Source: Anaerolineales bacterium
GTDB taxonomy: Bacteria; Chloroflexota; Anaerolineae; Anaerolineales; Villigracilaceae
Length of the DNA: 64,000 nt
Assembly (NCBI GenBank): GCA_014860745.1
Contig: JACZJC010000039.1
Location: 96,873-160,872, forward strand
Direction of reading: 5' to 3'
Every line of letters starts with the position of its first letter. Position 1 is the first letter of the stretch. Below the pieces are notes generated by a model. That model was not told where the DNA came from, did not search any database, and saw only the letters and a program-made list of their open reading frames with translations. This document shows positions 50,366 to 58,141 of the stretch, one piece after another. A program made the position numbers and the translations under genes.

Positions 50366-51055
50366 CTAAAAGTTCCCGAAAAGATTGAAGAAATTAATGA
50401 GGGATGCAATGCGTTCGATCAACGCCGTCAGCGCGGCGGCATACACTCCGGCAAAGATCGCTCCCAGGGTAATGCCGATGAATATGCGTCCCACCCAGGC
50501 GGCAAGCTCAATCAAACCAAAGCGGTGCATGGAACCATCGGCTTTGGGCCGGGCGCCAAAGTGGAAATAAATGAGGGAAAAGACCGTGCCGGCCAGAATG
50601 ATCGAGCCATTGCCGGCCGCCTCCACCACACTGATATTGCGCGCGGCGGCGGCGTTCAGGTCGAAGAAATTAATGGTCGCTTCCACTTGTGGGATGAGCG
50701 TGCCAATCACCGCACCTGCAAGGATTACCGCCGCACCCGCGCCGACTAAAAACGCCATGGTTAAGCGTGCCATTCCGGCCAGCCGCGGAGAAATTTTCAT
50801 AAAAATGAACACCCCCCCAAGGAGAGGAATGGCCGCGAAAGCTTTTTCGTAAATCGAACCGAACGCAAGCGGATAAACCAACCGCGGAACAATCACCTGC
50901 CAGAAGGCAATGGCGGCAACGTAACCTGCGGAGACTCCTACAAAGATATAAACCGCAATGCGGAAGAGCGGGTTATCTCCGATTAGATAGCTGAAGATCA
51001 GGATGGTGAATAAAAAACTGATGACACCGGTGATCAGGTCGGGTGAGAAGATCAT
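50366..51055 (-). CDS. Polytopic membrane protein (operon of unknown function)
   Basis: A 229-residue protein with about seven helices. The N-terminal part reads FTILIFSYLIGDNPLFRIAVYIFVGVSAGY; a loop of aromatic and charged residues (PRLVYPLAFGSIYEKAF) separates helices 2 and 3. No family recognised. It starts one base after the stop of the zinc-ribbon gene and is followed after five bases by the ATPase-like gene. Confidence 0.75.
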   Translation of the reverse strand: MIFSPDLITGVISFLFTILIFSYLIGDNPLFRIAVYIFVGVSAGYVAAIAFWQVIVPRLVYPLAFGSIYEKAFAAIPLLGGVFIFMKISPRLAGMARLTMAFLVGAGAAVILAGAVIGTLIPQVEATINFFDLNAAAARNISVVEAAGNGSIILAGTVFSLIYFHFGARPKADGSMHRFGLIELAAWVGRIFIGITLGAIFAGVYAAALTALIERIASLINFFNLFGNF

Positions 51056-51056
51056 C

Positions 51057-53573
51057 CTATTTTGCCTCCCTTGCCGAAGCGCGGTCCCTCAACCCCAGAA
51101 CCAAATTCCATAAGCCGCCGCCCAAAACCAGTGACATGGTCAAGAGCATGCTGAGGCTGTAGGCATCCCAGTAATCCCGGGCGGTGCCAGGCCGGCCGGC
51201 ATTGTTCTGCTCGAAGACAGCTCCGCCGTACAATCCTGCCACCATGCCAGTGACTTGTCCCGAGTCGAAATAAGGTTGGATCATCGGCGCGGCCTGCGCA
51301 CTCGAAATGACGATTACGGGCATACTCCCGCGGGCAGATTCTGTTTGCTCGATCCAAACCCGGGCAGCGTCGGCGTTGTCGGTGATGAGAATCAAGGCAG
51401 TAAATTGCGAAAGGGCTGTGACACCTTCGAGGGGGGCAGAATTCCATGCGGATTGAAGGGACGTGTCCATCGGGCTGCTAAAACGCGGATTTTGCGCAAA
51501 GGCGCGAATACCCATCTGCCCGCCGGGCAGGTAACCCAGATTTAGGTAGTTGATTCCGTTTTCGTAATTGTGCCCCGCCAAAGGTCCAGTAATGAAGCGC
51601 TCGGCCAAAATTGCACCGGTCTCATTCGTGGAAATAAAAGTCAAACGCGGGTGTTTCAAAAGGATCATCTGATCGAAGAAGGGCGAAGCGGAAACTTCCA
51701 TTTCACCTACGCGGGAGGCTTCGTAATCGAATGCCACCAACACAGGCGCGCCTTCCGGAATGGAGCGCGAAATATCCAACGCACCGCCCAACTCACGCGG
51801 CACGCCCAAAGGCATCGAAAATAAAGGCGCAGGCAGCAACAAGGCGGAAAAGACCGCTGCAAAAATGACAAAGAACAAGAACCAGCGTAAACCACGCGAA
51901 GCTCTCAGAGCGGAAAAGGATGCGATTGGAACGGGTGCGGTTTCCGCTGCGAGAATCTGCTCGAGCAATGCGGCATGACTCTGCTGTTCTTCACTCGCTT
52001 GCAGGCGGATCGAATACGGCTTGGGTTTGCTGGTCGGCGTAAATCCCGGCATGGAAGGCAGCACTCCTTGAAGGCCTGCCAACGCACCACGGGATTCGAG
52101 AGTCTGGTCGCTTGAATAGGAAGGAGAAAGGGATGAGATTGCCGCATCCACCGGGCGCATGGCCTGAACCCACGAAGGCAGTTCGCCAGGCGCAATTGCA
52201 TCGGTATTTACAATTGGAGTCGGGATGGATTCAGAGCCGGGTTCCACCGCAGTGGAAAGCCAGTCCGGCATTTCGGTGAATAGATCGTCCATACTTTCGC
52301 CGGTCTGCGCATCCGGAACAAAGGCGGGGGGCATATCGAAAGGCGTTTCCTTTTCCATCGCAGGTGCAGCCGATTCAGGCCTGGGAGCTTCCCCGGGTTT
52401 GAAAGTGCTGAGCCAGTCCGGCGTATCGAGCGAAAAATCGGAAGACCCAACTGTGGTTTGTTCTTCAGGGTGTTCAAAAAGGGAGGATTGCGGTGCTGAA
52501 GCTTTCAACCAATCCGGCAGGCCGCTGAAAGCATCGTCCTGCGTGGATTCCTCCGCCGCCAATTCCTGCGCCGGGGTGGATGGGATTTGACCCGGCTCGT
52601 CATTTTTCGAAAGCCATGCCGGCAAATCCGCATCCTTTGAAGCGTCCGCTTCTTTTTTCAACCATTTGGGAGTCGTATCTTGAACCGGCTTGGGGCTTTC
52701 CGATTGATCGTTCAGCCAGGCCGGCAATTCACCGGTGGCTGATGAATCAAACGCCTCAGACTCACCCGCACTTGATTCTGCAAAAATACCAGAGTCGGCG
52801 TCTGAAGCTTTATCTTCCAATCCGCGCAGCCAGTCCGGCGTTTCGGATGCTTCAGGTGGAAATGCGCCTGATGGTGATTCGAAAGAGGAAGCCTGTTCCT
52901 TCTTCAAATCTTCCGCGGCGGCCATCTGGCGCAGCCAATCCGGCGTGTCATCGGCCGAAGGAATGTCCAATGTTGTGGATGGTTTCGAAGGTTCTACCGG
53001 CTTGGAGTCGTCCGCATTGCGGAACCAATCGGTCAGTTCATCTTTTTCATCCGGCTGGGGTTCGGTCGGCGTTAAACCTGCCAGCCAGGAGGGCCTATCC
53101 GGATCGATCTCCGCTTCTTCTTCAGCAAAGTCACTTTTATCCCCCAATTCCACCCATCGCACTTCGGAGGACTCTGCCGGTGATTTCTTCTGTGTGGGTT
53201 TGGCACCCGTTATATTTGCGAGCCAGTCGGGCGTTTCATCCTCTTCGCCACCCAAGGCTTGAGAGCGCAAGCCGGCTAGTAGGTCATCCGTGGGGATGGG
53301 CTTGGTTTCGTCGGATTTTTGAGAAGCCTGTTGGTCTAAATTCTGCTGTTCTTCTTTTCGCGCCAGGTCACGCGCATCCCTTAGCCATTGAGGCAGGATG
53401 GGTTCAAGTTCGGCAGTGTTTTTCTTGGTGGGGACCTGCCCGGGTTTAATCGGCGCATCTGCGCCTTTGAGCGGGTCACTCGAAGGCTGCAGGCGGGACT
53501 GGCAAAATTGGCAAAATTCCTGGTTCGAGAAATTATTCTCGCCGCAAACAGGGCATTTAATAACATCTGCCAT
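51057..53573 (-). CDS. Zinc-ribbon membrane protein with 13 PxWL-type motifs
   Basis: An 838-residue protein. The N-terminal zinc ribbon (CPVCGENNFSNQEFCQFC, residues 7-24) is followed by a long acidic, Ser/Pro-rich, probably disordered region (about 30-555). Within it, a short motif of form [TL]Px-W-[LFV] occurs 13 times, with Trp at residues 63, 117, 163, 183, 213, 248, 286, 304, 320, 355, 387, 438 and 468. Then come a transmembrane helix (about 561-587), an extracytoplasmic alpha/beta domain, and a second helix near 805-828. Repeated Trp motifs on a tether suggest many docking sites for a partner. Start MADVIKCPVCG overlaps the previous stop (TAATG). Confidence 0.82.
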   Translation of the reverse strand: MADVIKCPVCGENNFSNQEFCQFCQSRLQPSSDPLKGADAPIKPGQVPTKKNTAELEPILPQWLRDARDLARKEEQQNLDQQASQKSDETKPIPTDDLLAGLRSQALGGEEDETPDWLANITGAKPTQKKSPAESSEVRWVELGDKSDFAEEEAEIDPDRPSWLAGLTPTEPQPDEKDELTDWFRNADDSKPVEPSKPSTTLDIPSADDTPDWLRQMAAAEDLKKEQASSFESPSGAFPPEASETPDWLRGLEDKASDADSGIFAESSAGESEAFDSSATGELPAWLNDQSESPKPVQDTTPKWLKKEADASKDADLPAWLSKNDEPGQIPSTPAQELAAEESTQDDAFSGLPDWLKASAPQSSLFEHPEEQTTVGSSDFSLDTPDWLSTFKPGEAPRPESAAPAMEKETPFDMPPAFVPDAQTGESMDDLFTEMPDWLSTAVEPGSESIPTPIVNTDAIAPGELPSWVQAMRPVDAAISSLSPSYSSDQTLESRGALAGLQGVLPSMPGFTPTSKPKPYSIRLQASEEQQSHAALLEQILAAETAPVPIASFSALRASRGLRWFLFFVIFAAVFSALLLPAPLFSMPLGVPRELGGALDISRSIPEGAPVLVAFDYEASRVGEMEVSASPFFDQMILLKHPRLTFISTNETGAILAERFITGPLAGHNYENGINYLNLGYLPGGQMGIRAFAQNPRFSSPMDTSLQSAWNSAPLEGVTALSQFTALILITDNADAARVWIEQTESARGSMPVIVISSAQAAPMIQPYFDSGQVTGMVAGLYGGAVFEQNNAGRPGTARDYWDAYSLSMLLTMSLVLGGGLWNLVLGLRDRASAREAK

Positions 53574-54184
53574 TATTGCCCCCCATACGGACGATCCATA
53601 CCAAATAAAACGCGCAAGCCGGTGGTCATTGTGCCAAGCGCAACACCGATCAAAATTCCGCGCGCGCCGCCCAATGCAAGAATCTGGCTGACCCATGGAC
53701 GAATCAATGTGCCGATCAAGGGAATGTCACCGAATGGCAGGGTGGCTGAACCCAGGAAGAGGATGGCAGCCGTCACCAGAAAGATGATACTCATCATATC
53801 CGCGCGGCGGCGCAGGAGGCGGATGGCCGCATAAAGCAGGGAAACGGTCAACACGCCCATCAACGCAGCCTCGGTGGGAACGATGATGCCGTTCAACACG
53901 ATCTGCATGGCGTCATGCTGGGGGCGCAGGAGCATGCCGAAGATCAGCGTGGCAGCCAACCCGATGACAAGAAGCGCGCTGTAGGTGCTTCCTTTTTCCC
54001 CGCGGCGGATTTTATCCGTATGCACGGAGATCAAGTTGAAAATACCCACCAGCGTGGCAACACCCGCAAGGATGATCGCCCAGTTCAACAAAAGGGTTTG
54101 CACGCCCGCCAGCTGCGGGAAGAAATATCCGCCTAATATCAAAACACCGGTTGCAATGGCAATGATTGCATTAATAACTCGCAT
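53573..54184 (-). CDS. Polytopic membrane protein, 203 residues (operon of unknown function)
   Basis: About six helices; the first two (MRVINAIIAIATGVLILGGYF; LNWAIILAGVATLVGIFNLISVH) flank a short loop. No family recognised. The start overlaps the stop of the DUF6754-like gene (TAATG), and its own stop overlaps the zinc-ribbon gene start in the same way, so all three are probably translated in coupled fashion. Confidence 0.75.
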   Translation of the reverse strand: MRVINAIIAIATGVLILGGYFFPQLAGVQTLLLNWAIILAGVATLVGIFNLISVHTDKIRRGEKGSTYSALLVIGLAATLIFGMLLRPQHDAMQIVLNGIIVPTEAALMGVLTVSLLYAAIRLLRRRADMMSIIFLVTAAILFLGSATLPFGDIPLIGTLIRPWVSQILALGGARGILIGVALGTMTTGLRVLFGMDRPYGGQ

Positions 54185-54915
54185 TAGATGACCCCGAAAA
54201 ATTTTGCTGCCGCGCCGCCCAGCAAGGCAAGGATGATCAACCAGCGCAGGATATCCTGCACGGTCAGGCTTGCCACGTGCGATGCGCCCGCGCCGAGGTA
54301 GGCGCCTGCAGCAAATAATTCCTCGCCGATCAGGGCATCCTGGGTGTTGGCAAAGAGCACAGCCTGCCCGCTGAGGTTATCGCTTGCGCCAATCATGGTA
54401 ACGCTTTGGCGGTCTGAGGCATCCGCGAGCAGTGCAGCTTCCGGGCCAAAATGCCCGAGCATGATGTTGGTGGATACATTCTCGTTCTGTGAAATATTCA
54501 TGGCGCCGGCGGCAAAGCCGAAAGGACTTAACCCAGTGATACGGCCAGCGGTTGGAACATATAATTCATCCACACCGGCGGCCTGGTATCCAGCCTGCAA
54601 AGTATCCTGGGTCAGCAGCCCCAACACGGGGTCGCCGGAAGATGCCACAGCGGGCATATCACTGACCGAGGTCCGCTCTGCAATGATTCGCAGGGTTGCC
54701 AGCCCGGCCAGCGCCGACCCGCCGCGCGCATCCAACAGGCTGCCATGCCCCAGGGAAATGTGCAGTCGGGTGCCATCCTCCACGCTTAATCCCAACATTC
54801 GATATAGGTGGAGAAGCGCAGGGATGTCACGCAGGCGTGCAGAGGATTTTCTGTTCCCTAACATGACTGCCAATAAAAGGAAGGCGGCAAGGACAATCAG
54901 GATGAGCGCAGTCAT
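54184..54915 (-). CDS. DUF6754-like membrane protein
   Basis: A 243-residue protein with a helix at each end (residues 3-20 and about 222-240) around a globular domain. The core reads GLSVEDGTRLHISLGHGSLLDARGGSALAGLATLRII, then DTLQAGYQAAGVDELYVPTAGRITGLSPFGFAAGAM and QSVTMIGASDNLSGQAVLFA. I associate this pattern with DUF6754, a family of Chloroflexota; this is from memory. Function unknown. It overlaps the upstream gene by four bases. Confidence 0.75.
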   Translation of the reverse strand: MTALILIVLAAFLLLAVMLGNRKSSARLRDIPALLHLYRMLGLSVEDGTRLHISLGHGSLLDARGGSALAGLATLRIIAERTSVSDMPAVASSGDPVLGLLTQDTLQAGYQAAGVDELYVPTAGRITGLSPFGFAAGAMNISQNENVSTNIMLGHFGPEAALLADASDRQSVTMIGASDNLSGQAVLFANTQDALIGEELFAAGAYLGAGASHVASLTVQDILRWLIILALLGGAAAKFFGVI

Positions 54916-55157
54916 TGGCCGGTCCCATCATGAACCAAAAAGGATGCAAATGCGCGCGCTTCCGATTCCTCTTCCAGCGTTTCAGCAAGCGCGGTTAATT
55001 GGTCGCTTTTTATAAAACCGCCGCTAAAATAAATCGCCTGCGCTCCAAGCAAAGCAAGAGGGCTTCCTGCTTCAAGGAACGAGGCGACCAGGTCGTGAAG
55101 TTGATATCGGCGCAAGGACTCAGCCCAGCGCGGCCAAAATTCGCGCGATGCTATCAT
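54912..55157 (-). CDS. Small soluble protein, 81 residues (first gene of the operon)
   Basis: Helical and acidic at the end (LAETLEEESEARAFASFLVHDG). It includes a hydrophobic stretch (SPLALLGAQAIYFSGGF) too short to be a sure membrane helix. It resembles the end of a solute-carrier or regulatory helical bundle, no family named. Its stop overlaps the next start by four bases (ATGA). A minus-strand TATACT (about 55167-55172) lies upstream of its ATG and may be the operon's -10. Confidence 0.65.
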   Translation of the reverse strand: MIASREFWPRWAESLRRYQLHDLVASFLEAGSPLALLGAQAIYFSGGFIKSDQLTALAETLEEESEARAFASFLVHDGTGQ

Positions 55158-55247
55158 AGTTAACGCGAGTATAGCATAATTTGAAGGCTGACCCGCATAG
55201 CCTGTATGGGGGAATCGTTACAATAATGCGAAGCTTCTCGTTATAGA

Positions 55248-56495
55248 TCAGGGTGCAATGGTTGTACCGGAAAGTATCTCTGCATCCTTTGGAATGACGA
55301 CGATCCCGTCGCGCACATACCAGTTCTGGTTATCAATATCCTTATTGCGCGGGAACGGGCGGATGGTGACGTTGCTGCCAATGCGGGCGTTCTTATCAAG
55401 GATCGCCCCCTCGATGTGGCAGTTCGCCCCGATGCCGATCGGGAGACCTTCACGGTCGCGCTCGTAATAATCCGAACCCATGACAATGCTGTCTTTGATC
55501 ACACATCCCGCCGCAATCTGGCTGCGGATGCCAATGATCGAATGAGAGATCTCGGATCGAAGTATACGGCTCCCCTCCGCGATCAAAACATCCTGCAATT
55601 TGCTGTCTTCCACGATCGAGCCGGGCAGGAAGCGTGTATCGGTGTAGATGGGAAGTTTTGCATCGTAGAAATTAAAGGGTGTCTCCGGCGTGGTCAAGGC
55701 AAGGTTGGTCTCATAGAAGGAACGGATCGTCCCAATATCCTGCCAGTAGCCGTCGAAGTCGAAACCAAAGACGTTATGGGTTGTGATCGCCTGCGGGATA
55801 ATGTCTCCGCCAAAATCATCGTGTTTGGGAAAATCCATCAACAGGTCGATCAGCACTTTCGTATTGAACATATAAATGCCCATCGAGCCAAGGAATGGTC
55901 TTTCAGGGTCATCGCGACTGATAAATTTTTTCTGGACTTCCGGGTCTTTGGGTTTTTCAACAAACGATGAAATCCGCCCTCCCTTTTCGCGCTTCAGGAT
56001 GCCAAAACGCGTCACTTCATCCTTCGAAACAGGCTGCACAGCCACGGTGATATCCGCCTTGGTGTCCCAATGGAATTCCGCCATGGCTTTGTAATCCATA
56101 CGATACAAATGATCGCCCGCAAGCACCAGCATATATTTCGCCCCGGTGGACTGGATTTCAAGCAATTGCTTGCGGACCGCATCTGCCGTACCCTGATACC
56201 AGTCCGCGCTTTCGATGGTCTGTTCCGCGGCCCAGATCTGCACCCAGCCCTGATGAAAGGCGTCAAAATTGTAGGTACGTGTAATGTGGCGATGCAGAGA
56301 CACTGAATTAAACTGCGTCAGGACCGCGATTCTATAAATCTCTGAATTAATGCAATTGCTGATGGGAATATCAATGAGGCGGTATTTACCCGCAATCGGG
56401 ACGGCCGGTTTGGAACGCATCTGGGTCAATGGATACAGGCGCGCGCCGCGCCCTCCTCCCAAGATCACCGCCAGGACATCGTTCAATGAGGGCAT
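55248..56495 (-). CDS. glgC: Glucose-1-phosphate adenylyltransferase (ADP-glucose synthase)
   Basis: A 415-residue nucleotidyltransferase. The N-terminal AVILGGGRGARLYPLTQMRSKPAVPIAGKYRLIDIPISN is the GlgC pyrophosphorylase signature, LAGDHLYRMDY contains the catalytic Asp, and FVEKPKDP the glucose-1-phosphate-binding Lys. A left-handed beta-helix follows from about residue 290. It makes ADP-glucose for glycogen. Allosteric Arg/Lys residues near the N-terminus suggest normal control. GGAGG before the ATG. Confidence 0.96.
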   Translation of the reverse strand: MPSLNDVLAVILGGGRGARLYPLTQMRSKPAVPIAGKYRLIDIPISNCINSEIYRIAVLTQFNSVSLHRHITRTYNFDAFHQGWVQIWAAEQTIESADWYQGTADAVRKQLLEIQSTGAKYMLVLAGDHLYRMDYKAMAEFHWDTKADITVAVQPVSKDEVTRFGILKREKGGRISSFVEKPKDPEVQKKFISRDDPERPFLGSMGIYMFNTKVLIDLLMDFPKHDDFGGDIIPQAITTHNVFGFDFDGYWQDIGTIRSFYETNLALTTPETPFNFYDAKLPIYTDTRFLPGSIVEDSKLQDVLIAEGSRILRSEISHSIIGIRSQIAAGCVIKDSIVMGSDYYERDREGLPIGIGANCHIEGAILDKNARIGSNVTIRPFPRNKDIDNQNWYVRDGIVVIPKDAEILSGTTIAP

Positions 56496-56543
56496 AATGA
56501 GCCTCCGGGAATTTTCTTCGCCGATTTTGCAAGCGAGATTTCC

Positions 56544-56648
56544 CTATTTTACACCCATCATCTTGCGAATGCGGTGTATCACATACACAATCGGATATGC
56601 CAGCAGGATCATGAGATCAATCACGGCAAAGAGCAGGTATAACTTCAT
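56544..56648 (-). CDS. Single-helix membrane peptide, 34 residues
   Basis: Reading the minus strand gives MKLYLLFAVIDLMILLAYP followed by IVYVIHRIRKMMGVK and a stop: one transmembrane helix with a basic C-terminal end. GGAG stands ten bases before the ATG. It lies 48 bases upstream of glgC on the same strand and may be co-transcribed. Too short for most gene callers; the clear hydrophobic/basic layout is the main support. Confidence 0.5.
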   Translation of the reverse strand: MKLYLLFAVIDLMILLAYPIVYVIHRIRKMMGVK

Positions 56649-56779
56649 AAGGCAGGTTCTCCGAAAAAATACGGAACGGCTCGTTCAATAGAGTTTACGT
56701 TTTTCCTCGGGTTGGGTTTCCTTTTATTAATTGTACAGTTCGGAAAATTCCGTGTCAACGCCAGGGATTCGGGGTCATA

Positions 56780-56816
56780 TAAAATTCAAACATCCTCCGT
56801 AATTGGAGGATGTTTG
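56780..56816 (-). terminator. Terminator of tRNA-Leu
   Basis: A 12-bp perfect stem CAAACATCCTCC/GGAGGATGTTTG (56787-56798, 56805-56816); on the minus strand it is followed by AATTTTAT. It lies 50 bases after the tRNA 3' end. Confidence 0.75.
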
Positions 56817-56866
56817 CGAGGGGAACCCGTAAGGTATAATACCGCTTCGGGTACGATGTTTGCCAG

Positions 56867-56949
56867 TGCCGAAGGAGGGAATCGAACCCTCATTCCCGTA
56901 GGGAACACGATTTTGAGTCGTGCGCGTCTGCCTATTCCGCCACTTCGGC
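56867..56949 (-). tRNA. tRNA-Leu (anticodon CAA)
   Basis: An 83-base class II tRNA. Acceptor GCCGAAG/CTTCGGC, anticodon stem CACGA/TCGTG around CTCAAAA (anticodon CAA), a variable arm (TTCCCTACGGGAA), T arm GAGGG-TTCGATT-CCCTC, discriminator A. CCA is not encoded. It decodes UUG. Confidence 0.95.
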
Positions 56950-56964
56950 CCGATTGCGAACGCA

Positions 56965-56992
56965 AGTATACCACTCCCAAGAACAAGGTCAA
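56965..56992 (-). promoter_or_regulatory. Promoter of tRNA-Leu
   Basis: On the minus strand TTGACC (56992-56987), 16 bases, TATACT (56970-56965). Start near 56958. The -35 box ends two bases before the ychF ATG on the other strand. Confidence 0.78.
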
Positions 56993-56993
56993 G

Positions 56994-58052
56994 ATGAAAC
57001 TAGGAATTATCGGATTACCCCAATCAGGAAAGACCACCATCTTCAATGCGCTGACTCGCGGCAACACCCCCACCACCGCTTCGGCGGGACGCATCGAGGT
57101 GCATCAGGCTGTGGTGGATGTTCCCGACCCGCGCGTGGATAAACTCTCCAGCATGTTCAACCCGAAGAAAACGGTCTACACCAAGGTGACGTACGCGGAT
57201 ATTGCCGGACTGGAAACTGGTTCGGCCAAAAGCGGCATTTCCGGGCAGCTGCTGAATCAACTCAACCAAATGGACGGGTTGATCCTCGTAGTACGCGCCT
57301 TCGAAAATGACAGCGTGATGCACCCCAGCGGCAGCGTGAATCCACTGCGCGATGTGGATACGATGCTGACCGAGCTTCTGCTGAACGACCTGATCGCCGT
57401 GGAACGCAAATTGGAACGCCTGACCGAAGAACGGAAAAAGGGCGGCACAGACAAAACCCTGAACGCCCGGCAAACCGAGTTGTTTGAGAAGCTGCATAAA
57501 ACGCTTTCAGACAACCTGCCCTTGCGCAGCATGGAATTTACGCCCGATGAACAAAAAGAACTTTCCAGTTTTGGCCTGCTCACCCGCAAACCCATTTTGA
57601 GCGTGTTTAATCTTGGCGAGGGACAGCTAGCGCCCGATGCAAAGCTGGATCATCCCTCCGTGGCGTTGATGGGGAAGCTTGAAATGGAAATTGCCCAACT
57701 CTCTCCAGAAGATGCCGCTGTTTTCATGGAAGAGTACGACATCAAAGAACTCAGCCTGAATCGGATGATCAACCTGTCTTATGAACTCTTAAAGATTCAG
57801 ACCTTCTTTACAGTGGGCGAGGATGAAGTGCGCGCCTGGACGACACATCGCGGCGCAACAGCGCAGGAATCCGCAGGGGAGATCCACACCGACCTTTCGC
57901 GCGGATTCGTCCGGGCCGAGGTAGTGGCCTACGAAGACCTGATCAGTCTTGGGTCGATGAATGAAGCGAAGGCCAAAGGCAAGTTAAGGCTTGAAGGCAA
58001 GGAATACCCGGTCAAGGACGGCGACATCATGCACGTCCGATCCAGTTTATAA
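56994..58052 (+). CDS. ychF: YchF/OLA1-type GTPase (redox-regulated ATPase)
   Basis: A 352-residue P-loop NTPase. G1 is GLPQSGKT (residues 7-14), G3 region DIAGLETGSAKSG, a coiled coil covers about 130-175, and the C-terminal TGS-like/DUF933 domain ends at VKDGDIMHVRS. YchF proteins prefer ATP because the G4 NKxD motif is changed to NxxE; here it reads FNLGEG. It binds ribosomes and responds to stress in other bacteria. I start it at ATG 56994; the open frame extends far upstream but would run through the tRNA-Leu. Weak AAGGT ribosome site. Confidence 0.92.
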   Translation: MKLGIIGLPQSGKTTIFNALTRGNTPTTASAGRIEVHQAVVDVPDPRVDKLSSMFNPKKTVYTKVTYADIAGLETGSAKSGISGQLLNQLNQMDGLILVVRAFENDSVMHPSGSVNPLRDVDTMLTELLLNDLIAVERKLERLTEERKKGGTDKTLNARQTELFEKLHKTLSDNLPLRSMEFTPDEQKELSSFGLLTRKPILSVFNLGEGQLAPDAKLDHPSVALMGKLEMEIAQLSPEDAAVFMEEYDIKELSLNRMINLSYELLKIQTFFTVGEDEVRAWTTHRGATAQESAGEIHTDLSRGFVRAEVVAYEDLISLGSMNEAKAKGKLRLEGKEYPVKDGDIMHVRSSL

Positions 58053-58060
58053 AATTTACT

Positions 58061-58120
58061 GTAGGGACACAGCGGAATTAATGCGCGACTTTGTCTGCAA
58101 TCGTCCCGCTGTGTCCCTGC
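58061..58120. repeat. Inverted repeat GTAGGGACACAGCGG...CCGCTGTGTCCCTGC
   Basis: 15-bp arms (58061-58075, 58106-58120), one mismatch, 30-base spacer. It starts nine bases after the ychF stop and ends 21 bases before the pepF ATG. It shares the GTAGGGAC end with the repeat at 2446. Confidence 0.75.
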
Positions 58121-58141
58121 AACGTGAAAAGAGGAGACACC

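Noticed and set aside
52580..53449. Long plus-strand open frame (289 codons) opposite the zinc-ribbon gene
   Set aside because: It is antisense to the Ser/Pro-rich repeats; composition mirrors that region, and it has no ribosome site or family resemblance.
56712..56993. Upstream extension of ychF (94 codons)
   Set aside because: It would read through the tRNA-Leu terminator and gene; the conserved protein begins at 56994.
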